Origin: Terriglobus sp. TAA 43
GTDB lineage: Bacteria; Acidobacteriota; Terriglobia; Terriglobales; Acidobacteriaceae
Direction of reading: 5' to 3'
Length of the DNA stretch: 64,000 nucleotides
Assembly (NCBI RefSeq): GCF_000800015.1
Contig: NZ_JUGR01000003.1
Span: 62,001 to 126,000 of the forward strand
Every line of letters begins with the position of its first letter. Position 1 is the first letter of the stretch. Below, piece by piece: positions 11,768 through 20,075 of this stretch. Under the pieces are notes generated by a model that was not told where the DNA came from, ran no database searches, and saw only the letters and a program-made list of their open reading frames with translations. Both the position numbers and the translations under genes were made by a program.

Positions 11768-12082
11768 AACTGCCTCCGGTTTCTTCATTAGGCTGTGTCA
11801 CTACTAGTCCAATCAATCGGACCTAAGTATCAGCGACACTTTCGTATAGGAAATGTTTGTTGGATACGCTTTGCGCCTTCTTCGTCCACGGAGAAAACGG
11901 TGCCCTTTGGAGTAACGGCGCTCGTTGTGTCGATGAGGCTAAGAGCAGGAGCGCTGCGATTCCGTGCCCCTGTCTTCACGGCAGGGCAACTTGCTGATTC
12001 ATGGAGGAGAATGCGCTCTAGAGGTCGCGCTTCTCATCGCCCTCTCTCGCACAGAGTTGCTGGATAGTTGCTGGATATCCTC
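11768..12082. other. intergenic, no gene seen
   Basis: 315 bp between the hydrolase stop and crotonase copy 2. It holds the GGAGG SD of the crotonase gene. I find no credible small gene or RNA. Confidence 0.35.
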
Positions 12083-13039
12083 TCACCACGTTTTCTTGAC
12101 GAAATTGCGCACCAGGTCCGCGATGTTGTCTGCATCCGTATCGAGTGCGAAGTGGCCGGTATTCAGAACGTGTACTTCTGCGTTCGGAACGTCGCTGCGA
12201 TAACGTTCCGGTTCGCCTATATCAAAGGACGTGTCATACTTCCCCCACAGGACGAGCAGTTTGGGCTTTGTGTGCTGCATCCATGCTTGCCACGAGAGAT
12301 AGGCTTCCACGTTTGTCCGATAGTCGTAGAACAGCTCGGTCTGAATGTCCGCTTGGCCGGGAGCAGTCAAGAAGGCATGTTCATCCGTCCACAGATCTGG
12401 GTCATAGAGTTCGATCCGTGGATCAGTTCCAAGATGACGTTTCTTGGTAGCTTCGAAAGACAACAGATTTTCTCGTAGCGTTTCCTCATGAGCTTTGCGA
12501 TCCGCCCAGTACGCACGCCTTGGAAGCCAGTTGGGACCTAATCCCTCGTTGTGCGCCACAGCATTCTGCACAATGAGGGATCGCACTCGCTCTGGATGCT
12601 GAAGCACCATTCGAAAGCCGACCGGTCCACCATAATCCTGCATATAGAGGACGTATCTCTTCAAACCCACGGCCACCGTGAAGTCGTTCATGACGTTCGC
12701 AATGTGATCGAAGGTGTATTGGAATTGATTCGGAGCCGGCCAATCACTATGCCCAAATCCAGGATAGTCAGGAGCAATGAGGTGGAAATTGTTTGCTAGC
12801 CGCGCAAAGAGTGGCTCAAACATTCTCGATGAGGAAGGAAGACCATGCAGAAGCAGGATCGTCGGGGCATCTTTGGGCCCCGCCTCGCGATAAAAGATTG
12901 AGAGGCCATCGACAGTGACCGTTCGGTATTGAACTTTAGTATTCATCGGAGGTTGCCTTTCTAACGCGTCACAATACGCGGTGCGCATTTCTGTAAAAGC
13001 CAGGATGAGTAGAAGAACTCCAACAAAACGCCTAAACAT
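12083..13039 (-). CDS. exported alpha/beta hydrolase with Asp nucleophile (dehalogenase/epoxide-hydrolase type)
   Basis: Hydrolase of 318 residues. It has an N-terminal signal (FRRFVGVLLLILAF), an oxyanion HGLPSSS segment, and the nucleophile elbow MQDYGGPVGF. The nucleophile position is Asp instead of Ser, as in haloalkane dehalogenases and epoxide hydrolases. The acid lies in LWGKYDTS and the base in NTGHFALD. The start was chosen at the ATG with a GGAGGG SD, which overlaps the stop of the sigma factor gene by 8 bp (ATGTTTAG), so the two are almost certainly cotranscribed and coupled. It is predicted to be periplasmic. The substrate is unknown. Confidence 0.88.
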   Translation of the reverse strand: MFRRFVGVLLLILAFTEMRTAYCDALERQPPMNTKVQYRTVTVDGLSIFYREAGPKDAPTILLLHGLPSSSRMFEPLFARLANNFHLIAPDYPGFGHSDWPAPNQFQYTFDHIANVMNDFTVAVGLKRYVLYMQDYGGPVGFRMVLQHPERVRSLIVQNAVAHNEGLGPNWLPRRAYWADRKAHEETLRENLLSFEATKKRHLGTDPRIELYDPDLWTDEHAFLTAPGQADIQTELFYDYRTNVEAYLSWQAWMQHTKPKLLVLWGKYDTSFDIGEPERYRSDVPNAEVHVLNTGHFALDTDADNIADLVRNFVKKTW

Positions 13040-13730
13040 CGCTTGTCCCTCCCTGAAGAGATCGCCCGCCAGATGGCCCGTTACCAGATGAAGCAAGCAT
13101 CATTCCCAAACTGACGCGAGCCCGATGAAGTCTTGATTTTGCGGCGGCCCGCGAGATGTTCAGTTGCGACGCTACTTCCTGAATTGAGGATTCTTCTAGA
13201 ACGCAAGCTGCCGTTACGCCCTTGAGAATTCCCGGAAGCCTATCAACCGCCCTGCGAAGGATTTCGCGCCTCTGTTCCCCGCAACAAATCTCTTCAGGAC
13301 TGGGCGAGTCATCATGTGGATCCATGCTGATCCCGCCCCCCTCATACGGCGTAAGGGTCTCGAAGAAATCGATTCGAGCACGTCGGCGTCTGCGCAGGAT
13401 TGACAGTGCAGAGTTCCTCGCAATTCGCACGAGCCATGAGTAGAACGAGGAACGTTCCTCGAAACTAACAATTCCACGAAATGCCAGGAAGAAAGCTTCC
13501 TGGACAGCATCCTCTGCGTCCGCTCGGTTCCTGACGATCGCGAATGTGACTCGGTAGATTTTCTTCGAGTACAGTCTCCAAAGACCGTCAAACCCCTCCG
13601 GTTCTCCCATGCATGCGGCTCTCACCAATTCCGACTCGCTCTTCTCAAGAAAACCCACCGGATCTGCGAACCCGTCCCGCAGACAAGCATCGTCTCTCCA
13701 TTGCGGAAATACATCGATTTGGACATTCAT
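13032..13730 (-). CDS. ECF-type RNA polymerase sigma factor
   Basis: Sigma-70-family factor of 232 residues. Region 2 shows AEDAVQEAFFLAFRG and WLVRIARNSALSILRR; region 4 shows IQEVASQLNISRAAAKSRLH, the promoter-recognition helix-turn-helix. The start ATG was chosen for its GAGGGG SD; the frame is open to 13850 but without a ribosome site. No anti-sigma gene is adjacent. Instead, its 3' end overlaps the exported hydrolase gene. The linker between regions 2 and 4 contains two adjacent Cys (EEICCGEQRR), which could be redox-sensitive; that is speculative. Confidence 0.88.
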   Translation of the reverse strand: MNVQIDVFPQWRDDACLRDGFADPVGFLEKSESELVRAACMGEPEGFDGLWRLYSKKIYRVTFAIVRNRADAEDAVQEAFFLAFRGIVSFEERSSFYSWLVRIARNSALSILRRRRRARIDFFETLTPYEGGGISMDPHDDSPSPEEICCGEQRREILRRAVDRLPGILKGVTAACVLEESSIQEVASQLNISRAAAKSRLHRARVSLGMMLASSGNGPSGGRSLQGGTSDV

Positions 13731-14229
13731 GATCAACCCCTCATGTGAGGAATCCAAGCCCGTGGAGTTCCTCTCGTTAAGCCGTTCGGTGGTAACAATA
13801 GCGCTGCTGCATATGCAGCTGGCTCGCAGCGCTGTTGCCACGCTGCCCATTGCAATGTCCTATCAGCAATCGCCGACTGGTTCGTCTCCATGCATGCTGG
13901 AGCTGAACAGAATTCTGAACCGGTACGCAGGTTGAAACAATCGGACGTTGGTATAGCTCCAGACCAAAAATGCCCAACCAGTAATTGCGTCCACTCTTGA
14001 AGAGTCAGCGTAACTTCCTTGAGCGATACCATCGTTCAATTGTTTCTTCGCTGTCCGTCTGCTGTGATCACGGAACGGCCATCGCTGAGAGATATGCGAC
14101 GCCAAGGAATCGATCGGCTCAAATCCTAGAACAGGTGGCGTCTCTTAGTGAGAAGACGCCAACCATCTCCTGATTACATCTACAGGTTCGCTAGCGGAAT
14201 TCAACAGAAGCATTTAGGAGGACGCTACT
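13731..14229. other. divergent intergenic region with leader hairpin
   Basis: About 500 bp between the divergent sigma factor and glycosyltransferase genes. No gene is seen. An inverted repeat at 14134-14164 (GGTGGCGTCT paired with AGACGCCAACC, one bulged A, 10-nt loop) lies about 65 bp upstream of the glycosyltransferase start. It could be a leader hairpin or an operator. Promoters for both genes should be here. Confidence 0.4.
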
Positions 14230-15540
14230 ATGCCAAACATCCTAGTCGCATCAACACCTCTGGTCGGCCATGTGTCTCAGATGCTCCGGGTAGCAGAACA
14301 CCTGCAAGAACGGGGATATCGTGTGACGGTGTTGACCTCAGAAGCATTCCGAGAAGACCTGGAGGCGCGGTCGATATCGTTTCGTCCACTCGCAGGACGC
14401 GCCAACTATGACTGGAGAAATCTGAAATCGCTCTTCACAAAAGAGGAATCACTCTTAGAAGGATTCTCGGGTCACATCGTTCATCTGAAGCGTATCTTCG
14501 GAGATTGCATCCCCGGTCAATTGTCGGCGCTGGAGGGTGCTTTGGCCGAGAAACAGGCGGATGCCATTGTCGTGGATGTCCTGTTCATGGGTGTACTGCC
14601 CTTGTTGCTCAGAAAGGAACCTCGACCACCCGTGATCTCGTGTGGAGTGATAGCCCCCATGTGGCGTGATGCCGGATCCTCTCCATTCAGTGGTCCCGAT
14701 GCGTCTGTGGCCGGTCAAGCAAGAAATATTGCCGACGGTCTGAGATTCGACGAAGCAGTTCTGCCGGGGACGCGCTATATCGACGAAGTTTTAGAGACGC
14801 TCGGAGTCGCAATCGACGGCGGGTTCAAAATGTTCGATTCCATGTACCGCCTCCCCGACAGGTTGCTACAGCTCTGCACAGACGATTTCGAATATCCGCT
14901 CCTAGAGCGTCGTCAAAACTTGCGTTTCGTCGGTCCAATTATCCCGAATGAACAGCATGCTGAAGGGATCGTTCAAGTAGATAAGCTCGATCGCACTCGA
15001 CCGATCATCTTTGTAACGCAAGGTACGTTGGCCAATGCAAACCTTGATCAGCTTGTGAACCCTACTCTCAGAGCACTCGCGGATGAGTCTGTCCACGTCA
15101 TTGCGACTGCGGGTGGAAAGGATTCGGACCGGATCCATAAGACCGACAACTCCATTGTCCTCGGGTATGCCCCATACAGCTCAATCCTTGCTGTCGCGGA
15201 CGTGTTCATTACGAACGGAGGCTACAGCGGGGTTCAACAGGCTCTTAGCTTTGGTGTGCCCGTGATCGTGGCAGGCACCACAGAGGACAAACCCTACGTC
15301 GCATCGCGCGTTGCTTGGTCCGGAGTAGGCTTGGATCTAAAGACCTCCTCACCTTCGGAGCCAACCATCCTCAGTGCAGTCAAGGAAGTGCTTAGCACCC
15401 CACGATTCCATGACCGAGCACGCGTAATCGGAACGACGATCCGACATACCGAGGCGCTCTCAACGATTGCTGACGAGGTGGACGGAGCTCTCGGCGCTAC
15501 CCATGCACAAGACAATACACGTGAAGAATCGATCGATTGA
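14230..15540 (+). CDS. GT1-family (MGT/YjiC-like) glycosyltransferase
   Basis: UDP-sugar-dependent glycosyltransferase of 436 residues and GT-B fold. The N-terminus reads MPNILVASTPLVGHVSQML. The C-terminal nucleotide-sugar-binding region contains TNGGYSGVQQALSFGVPVIV, equivalent to the PSPG/HGG segment of macrolide and plant-type glucosyltransferases but with Asn in place of His before GG. It typically glycosylates small hydrophobic acceptors, including xenobiotics and secondary metabolites. An excellent AGGAGG SD precedes the ATG. It stands alone on the plus strand and ends in a strong hairpin. Confidence 0.88.
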   Translation: MPNILVASTPLVGHVSQMLRVAEHLQERGYRVTVLTSEAFREDLEARSISFRPLAGRANYDWRNLKSLFTKEESLLEGFSGHIVHLKRIFGDCIPGQLSALEGALAEKQADAIVVDVLFMGVLPLLLRKEPRPPVISCGVIAPMWRDAGSSPFSGPDASVAGQARNIADGLRFDEAVLPGTRYIDEVLETLGVAIDGGFKMFDSMYRLPDRLLQLCTDDFEYPLLERRQNLRFVGPIIPNEQHAEGIVQVDKLDRTRPIIFVTQGTLANANLDQLVNPTLRALADESVHVIATAGGKDSDRIHKTDNSIVLGYAPYSSILAVADVFITNGGYSGVQQALSFGVPVIVAGTTEDKPYVASRVAWSGVGLDLKTSSPSEPTILSAVKEVLSTPRFHDRARVIGTTIRHTEALSTIADEVDGALGATHAQDNTREESID

Positions 15541-15580
15541 ACGCAGTGTCCAAAGATAACCCTTGAGCCGGTTGTTCATA

Positions 15581-15601
15581 CACTGAAGCATCGCTTCAGT
15601 G
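15581..15601 (+). terminator. perfect 9-bp hairpin after glycosyltransferase
   Basis: CACTGAAGC-ATC-GCTTCAGTG forms a perfect stem 40 bp after the stop codon. No T tract follows, so it may act as an RNA-end stabiliser rather than a classic terminator. Confidence 0.5.
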
Positions 15602-15610
15602 CCACCGGGA

Positions 15611-15630
15611 AACGCGCCCTTAGGCGCGTT
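15611..15630 (-). terminator. 8-bp GC-rich hairpin over the VOC stop codon
   Basis: AACGCGCC-CTTA-GGCGCGTT is a perfect stem whose loop holds the stop codon of the minus-strand VOC gene. It is paired with the hairpin at 15581-15601 between two convergent genes. Confidence 0.45.
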
Positions 15631-16186
15631 GAAACTCCCGATGTACTTCTTCCATCAACTGCGGCGTAAAATGCGTTTCGTCAGCTTCGGTGTGTGGCGG
15701 CAGTCGCGCCGTTATCTCTTGAAGCATCCAAACGTTACCATCGGGATCCTGGAACGATGCGTAGGAAGCATAGCTCTTCCGCTCCGGGTTTGGTCCAGAA
15801 GCTAAGTAGCTCGAATCCGCATGATGAAAGATACCTGTCGGATCGTAAAAAATCTCACCTATAATGACACCTCGTTGAAGCAGATCCTTTCGGGTTGCCA
15901 CAATGTCCGAAACGATCAAGTGCATTCCTCGAGCGGATCCAGGCGCAGCATCAGTCAAGCCGCTGCCAACAATGATCGACGAACGGGATCCGGCTGGCGT
16001 TAACTGAATAACGCGATACCCATTGGCACCTTTGTAATCGAGGTCGCAAGCCCACCCGAGGTTCTGGTAAAAGTTCTTGGAGCGGTCCGCGTCTTTGACC
16101 GGCACAACAGAGAGCTCAAAGCTCATCTCGAGTGCTTTAGAAGCCGCGGCGGATTCATGCGGAATTTCTGGCGAAGTATTAGCCAT
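15620..16186 (-). CDS. VOC-superfamily (glyoxalase/bleomycin-resistance-like) protein
   Basis: Protein of 188 residues with one VOC (beta-alpha-beta-beta-beta) repeat pair: VVPVKDADRSKNFYQNLGW at the start and FQDPDGNVWMLQEI at the end of the domain. The terminal Glu of the second motif could bind a metal. The start is the ATG with a GAGGTG SD rather than the upstream ATG at 16243. Such proteins range from glyoxalases to antibiotic-binding proteins and dioxygenases, so the reaction is open. The DJ-1-like gene immediately upstream on the same strand suggests a joint role against reactive carbonyls. Confidence 0.85.
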   Translation of the reverse strand: MANTSPEIPHESAAASKALEMSFELSVVPVKDADRSKNFYQNLGWACDLDYKGANGYRVIQLTPAGSRSSIIVGSGLTDAAPGSARGMHLIVSDIVATRKDLLQRGVIIGEIFYDPTGIFHHADSSYLASGPNPERKSYASYASFQDPDGNVWMLQEITARLPPHTEADETHFTPQLMEEVHREFQRA

Positions 16187-16275
16187 CGTAATCACCTCAG
16201 TACAGAAGTGAGAGTTGCTGAGGTCGCAATCGCGCCGAAGCAACTCTCAGTAGTCGATATAGATTTTGGCAGCCG

Positions 16276-16965
16276 CTAAGCCGCCACGGCTGACCTAACA
16301 AGTTTGAGCAATGCCTGAGCTGTCAGTGTTGAGGACGCGGGATTCTGACCGGTGATCAGTCGCCCATCCGTGATTGTGAAGGGTTCCCAGTTCTTCTTCT
16401 TTTCGAAGATGGCACCAAGTCTTAGCAACTCATCTTCAACGAGAAATGGGACGACCTTTGTTAGCTGAACCTCTTCCTCTTCCCCGTTCGTGAAACCAGT
16501 CACCTGTTTGCCCTTCACTAACGGTTCCCCCTTGTACTTCACATGGCGCAAGACGCCAGGAGAATGGCAAACCAGCGCAATCGGCTTTCCGGAATCGTAG
16601 AACGCTTCGAGAAGCGCAATGGAAACCGGATCCTCCGCCAGATCCCACATCGGCCCATGGCCTCCGGTGTAGAAAACGGTGTCGAAATCCTTCGCACTTA
16701 CGTCGGCGAGCTTGACGGTATTCGCGAAAGCTTTGATTGCTTCTGCGTCCTTCTTGAAGCGCACCTGAGCTGGCGTCTGATTGTCTGGAAGATCGCTCTT
16801 GGGGTCGATTGGAGGCTGGCCGCCTTTGGGCGATGCTAGGGTAATATCGACACCAGCGTCTCGAAACACAAAGTACGGCGCTGCTCCTTCTTCTAACCAG
16901 AATCCGGTTTTCCGCCCTGTATTTCCGAGCTGATCATGGGAAGTGAGTACCTGCAGAATCTTCAT
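16276..16965 (-). CDS. DJ-1/PfpI-superfamily type-1 glutamine-amidotransferase-like protein
   Basis: Protein of 229 residues in the Hsp31/YDR533C-like branch. The nucleophile elbow is ALVCHSPGVL with Cys as expected, and the GGHGPMWDL segment is the other active-site hallmark. N-terminal signature: KILQVLTSHDQLGNTGRKTG. Family members act as methylglyoxal glyoxalases (glutathione-independent) or chaperones. The start ATG has an AGAGGAG SD. It forms a likely pair with the VOC gene downstream. The upstream spacer holds two direct repeats ending in ACCTTGGT. Confidence 0.87.
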   Translation of the reverse strand: MKILQVLTSHDQLGNTGRKTGFWLEEGAAPYFVFRDAGVDITLASPKGGQPPIDPKSDLPDNQTPAQVRFKKDAEAIKAFANTVKLADVSAKDFDTVFYTGGHGPMWDLAEDPVSIALLEAFYDSGKPIALVCHSPGVLRHVKYKGEPLVKGKQVTGFTNGEEEEVQLTKVVPFLVEDELLRLGAIFEKKKNWEPFTITDGRLITGQNPASSTLTAQALLKLVRSAVAA

Positions 16966-17056
16966 AATCGCTGCTCCTCTTGAGCCATCGGTCCGATGAT
17001 TTGGCTCTGGTCGAATCACACCACGGTTAGCGAACGAAACACATTGAACGATAGTA

Positions 17057-17151
17057 TGAGCAACACCTTGGTATTGGTCACAAGATTCACGGGGTGAGTG
17101 ACTCGGATCTTTAAGGGCTCTGGCCTAAGGCGACGTGAGCAATACCTTGGT
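17057..17151. promoter_or_regulatory. two 16-bp direct repeats ending in ACCTTGGT
   Basis: TGAGCAACACCTTGGT (17057-17072) and TGAGCAATACCTTGGT (17136-17151) differ at one base and lie 79 bp apart, in the divergent promoter region between the DJ-1-like and HbpS-like genes. The first extends to ACCTTGGTAT, identical to the site at 7264. The core ACC-TT-GGT is symmetric. Likely operators of one regulator for both genes. Confidence 0.45.
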
Positions 17152-17354
17152 TCAATTTCGTTTGTGTTCTCTGACGCCCATACTGATCAATACAAACGCG
17201 GTGGCTATTTGAACCGGGTCACGAAAACGGATCGCCGGAAATTGAAGTAGTCGAACACTTCGTGCGGGATCTGCCTCTAGCAGGCTCCGCAATTCGTCTA
17301 AATGTAGCCACCTCTCAACGTGCAACTTTGCACAACAGGACAGGAGGAGATGTT

Positions 17355-17876
17355 ATGAAACCAAGTCTGCTCACATCGCTTACGATTGCTGCGGTAGCAA
17401 TCGCGACACAGGCTCAATCCACGAACCCACCAAACAACAGCTATCGTTACCAGCTCCCCCTACAATTGGCACTCGACGCTTCTTTGGAGGCGATACGAGT
17501 GTGCACAGCAAATGGTTATCAAGTCACAGCCACAGTCGTAGATATGGATGGCGTCACGCAAGTGGAGTTGCGAGGAGACAACGCAACGGTACATACCCAA
17601 GAGTCGAGTTATGAAAAGGCATATGGTGTCGTTACGCTCGGCCCCATGTTCCACTTCGACACGAGTGGCAAATTTTACGAACTCACGAAGACGAACCCTT
17701 ATGCACCGAGGCTGGCGACGGTATCACACGTGATGGCCCTTCCAGGCGCCGTGGCGTTCATGAAAGATGGAAAAATCGTAGCGGCGCTTGGGGTGGGAGG
17801 AGCTCCGGGAGGAGATAAGGATGAAGTCTGCGCTCAAGCGGGTGTGAAAAAGGTTGCGGACCAACTTTCGCGTTGA
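17355..17876 (+). CDS. GlcG/HbpS-family protein, exported type
   Basis: GlcG/HbpS (DUF336) protein of 173 residues with a short Sec signal peptide (LLTSLTIAAVAIATQAQ), so probably periplasmic. Core: VTATVVDMDGVTQVELRGDN and ALGVGGAPGGDKDEVCAQAG. Exported HbpS-like proteins bind heme or iron and can serve as redox sensors in the envelope. The ATG has a GGAGGAG SD. It is divergent from the DJ-1-like gene. Its 3' end abuts directly on repeat copy A, whose remaining ardC start codon (minus strand) is about 30 bp away. The insertion or rearrangement therefore stopped right at this gene. Confidence 0.85.
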   Translation: MKPSLLTSLTIAAVAIATQAQSTNPPNNSYRYQLPLQLALDASLEAIRVCTANGYQVTATVVDMDGVTQVELRGDNATVHTQESSYEKAYGVVTLGPMFHFDTSGKFYELTKTNPYAPRLATVSHVMALPGAVAFMKDGKIVAALGVGGAPGGDKDEVCAQAGVKKVADQLSR

Positions 17877-17880
17877 GTTG

Positions 17881-18223
17881 CGCGAGGTTGCCGATGTTGC
17901 GGCTCATGGTGTGTTGCTCTCCTTGCTTTGGCTTTTGCACTTCCGCGTAGAAACGCGGCATGCCTATGCCAAACGCCCACGTTGCGAACGGCGGGGCGGC
18001 AAGGTGCAAGGGGAGGGGTCTCTCCCATCCTTGGAGAGCAGCAGAGCGGAACGGAAAGAACGAAGCGCAGCGAAGGTCTGCACAAGCGCAGCGCGGAAGA
18101 CTGGGGATACCCCTTGCGCCGCGCCAGGGTGGAGCCCTCAGCCAGGTTTGGTTTCCGCATCCGTGCGCAGCAGCTCACAACGGCTTTCAGGGAGGGCGTT
18201 GCGGGAAGGAACAGCCCGCTGAG
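17881..18223. repeat. dispersed repeat copy A: decayed ardC leader
   Basis: About 340 bp matching 24221-24563 in the same orientation, including identical blocks of 37 nt (17927-17963) and 34 nt (17984-18017). The minus strand keeps an ATG at 17907 and about nine codons (MSRNIGNLA) of an ArdC-like protein, after which similarity stops. So this is the upstream leader of a lost antirestriction gene. Conserved stem-loops: CCGCGT-AGAA-ACGCGG (17943-17958) and GGCAT-GCCT-ATGCC (17957-17970). Confidence 0.75.
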
Positions 18224-18235
18224 GTGGGGAGCGCA

Positions 18236-18277
18236 GATCGTAGAACGATCGCAGCGAGGGAGGATGCCTCCTCCCTC
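18236..18277. other. two adjacent perfect hairpins
   Basis: GATCGT-AGA-ACGATC (18236-18250) and GAGGGAGGA-TGCC-TCCTCCCTC (18256-18277) lie just past repeat A and are absent beside copy B. They may terminate transcription or mark an old junction. Between here and 18454 I see no gene. Confidence 0.45.
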
Positions 18278-18454
18278 AGAACCGCTTCGATGTTGTTCGT
18301 GTGAGGCCAGTCAGGCCAGATCGTGCGAAGGGTTTGCCTCGCGATCAACGCGGGATATCGGCACCATGAGATCGATTGATCTAGACTCCTCTGAGACGAT
18401 TCTGATCCATGGCACGTCTTCCTCATCCGTGGGAACAACTTCTTAGGGGTGTGT

Positions 18455-19093
18455 ATGGTGAAACGCAACCTGTTCGCGATGGTGGTTCTGTATCCCATAT
18501 GTTGTTCAGGCCAAACGGCGGGGATGTTTATTGGACAGGTCGTTGACCCAAGCAATCGACCGACCAGGGGAGTCAAAGTCGAAGCACTGAGGATTGATGG
18601 TCCCGGACCGACCGGTCTCCTCGCGCAAACTGACAGTCAGGGGAAATTTACATTTGCCAATATTCCCGTTGGCAAGTACGAGATGCTTGCTTCTGACCGT
18701 ACGCTTAGAATTCCAGACCGTCGGTTTCTGCTCTACCGCGATTCGTTCGTCAATTCGCCAGTGATTGTTTCTGGGCATCAGAGAACTCCATACGTTATCA
18801 AACTCCCGAACCCTTCCGGTCTCTTGAAGCTTTCAATCGTCACACCGCAGCATGAGAAGTTTCCTGGTGCTACTGTGGTTCTTCGACTGGTAATAAACCC
18901 CAAGATTGTTTTCCAGCAGGGATTTTCAGATCAGGGAGACGCTTCGGTCCTGATGCCGAACTCGAGGGTCACTCTAGAAGTGCAGACACCGGGCTTCAAG
19001 ACTTGGAAATATCAGTCCAGTAGCGGAGACGACCAGTTATTTCTGGGGGAGGAGCAGGAATTAAGTATCAAAGTCGATCTTCAGCCTCTCTGA
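18455..19093 (+). CDS. carboxypeptidase-regulatory-like domain protein, exported
   Basis: Protein of 212 residues with a probable signal peptide (LFAMVVLYPICCSGQ, possibly a lipoprotein since Cys pairs end it). A CarboxypepD_reg-type beta-sandwich follows: GQVVDPSNRPTRGVKVEALR, then GKFTFANIPVGKYEML. This is the same domain type that starts the Oar receptors, here without a barrel. The C-terminal half is unassigned beta-rich sequence. The ATG has an AGGGG SD; a GTG two codons earlier is possible. The role is unknown. Such stand-alone domains are common in acidobacteria. Confidence 0.7.
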   Translation: MVKRNLFAMVVLYPICCSGQTAGMFIGQVVDPSNRPTRGVKVEALRIDGPGPTGLLAQTDSQGKFTFANIPVGKYEMLASDRTLRIPDRRFLLYRDSFVNSPVIVSGHQRTPYVIKLPNPSGLLKLSIVTPQHEKFPGATVVLRLVINPKIVFQQGFSDQGDASVLMPNSRVTLEVQTPGFKTWKYQSSSGDDQLFLGEEQELSIKVDLQPL

Positions 19094-19151
19094 TCCGTGC
19101 TTTCAGATCCTTTAGATGAGTTGGACTTCGCGGACGCCTGAATTCCCAGGC

Positions 19152-19604
19152 TCACAATTTCTTGGAATCGAAGCGCTTGAGATATTCCCCGTAACCTTCG
19201 CTCTCAAGCTCATCAAGGGGAACGAATCGGAGTGATGCCGAATTGATGCAGTAACGCAATCCTCCCATTTCTTGGGGACCATCATCGAAGACGTGTCCTA
19301 AATGGCTGTCACCGTGGTTCGAGCGAACCTCGGTGCGACTCATGCCGTGGGAGTTATCGTGCCGCTCCTCCACATTCTCGGCTTCAACAGGCTTCGAAAA
19401 ACTTGGCCAACCGCAGCTGCTGTCGAATTTATCCAAAGACGAGAAAAGAGGTTCACCGGACACGACATCAACGTATATGCCTGGCTCGTGGTGATCCCAA
19501 AACTCGTTCTCGAACGGTGCCTCGGTTCCATTGTTCTGCGTGACTTGGAATTGTTCGGGGCTCAGCTGTGCGATCGCCTCATCGCTTTTCATATAAGCAG
19601 CCAT
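19152..19604 (-). CDS. msrB: peptide-methionine (R)-S-oxide reductase
   Basis: Reduces methionine-R-sulfoxide in proteins, regenerated by thioredoxin. The 150-residue length is typical. The catalytic Cys is about residue 119 in [12 protein letters not shown]. The resolving Cys is about residue 64 in SSCGWPSF. The [10 protein letters not shown] signature is intact. The two zinc-binding CxxC pairs seen in many MsrB proteins are absent, so this is the zinc-free form. The start has a GAGGTGAG SD. It has no signal peptide and stands alone on the minus strand. Confidence 0.95.
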   Translation of the reverse strand: MAAYMKSDEAIAQLSPEQFQVTQNNGTEAPFENEFWDHHEPGIYVDVVSGEPLFSSLDKFDSSCGWPSFSKPVEAENVEERHDNSHGMSRTEVRSNHGDSHLGHVFDDGPQEMGGLRYCINSASLRFVPLDELESEGYGEYLKRFDSKKL

Positions 19605-20075
19605 GTCTCACCTCGGAGGTGTTATCGAATTCGATGACGCCTGAGGGGTTAATGGTACACAACCTCGAATGACGTGCCGATGTAAGCGATCTATGCAACT
19701 CTCGCCGGTGAACCATACGCTCGTTCTCTCCTTGGTAAGGCAATGATGTTTAGTTCTTCTTGATTGCGATACAAACGGAACGTCAAGATGTCCCGGGTGT
19801 CTGATTATCTCCTTCACAAACTAAAACATTCTCCATCGAATCAGTGTTGACTAGATTTACCGCAGACCAGCTGGAGAGATGGCCATTTTTCCAGCGTTTT
19901 TTCAGCAAAAACGACATTGTTGATCGAAACGCTTCGATCTGGTTCCGCATCGCTTATTTACTTCGCATCGACAATTTATCTTGACACGATAGTCTCTCTC
20001 TCCCTACTTTTGTTGCGCGTCCAAGTGTCATAAAGCTTGGCCAATTGTTGCGATGCCAACCACAGGGAGAGAAGC
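19605..20075. other. divergent intergenic region with palindromes
   Basis: 470 bp without a gene. GATCGAA-ACGC-TTCGATC (19922-19939) is a perfect 7-bp hairpin, and CCAAG-N10-CTTGG (20021-20040) is an inverted repeat about 35 bp before the carboxylesterase start. Both could serve in control of that gene. Confidence 0.4.
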
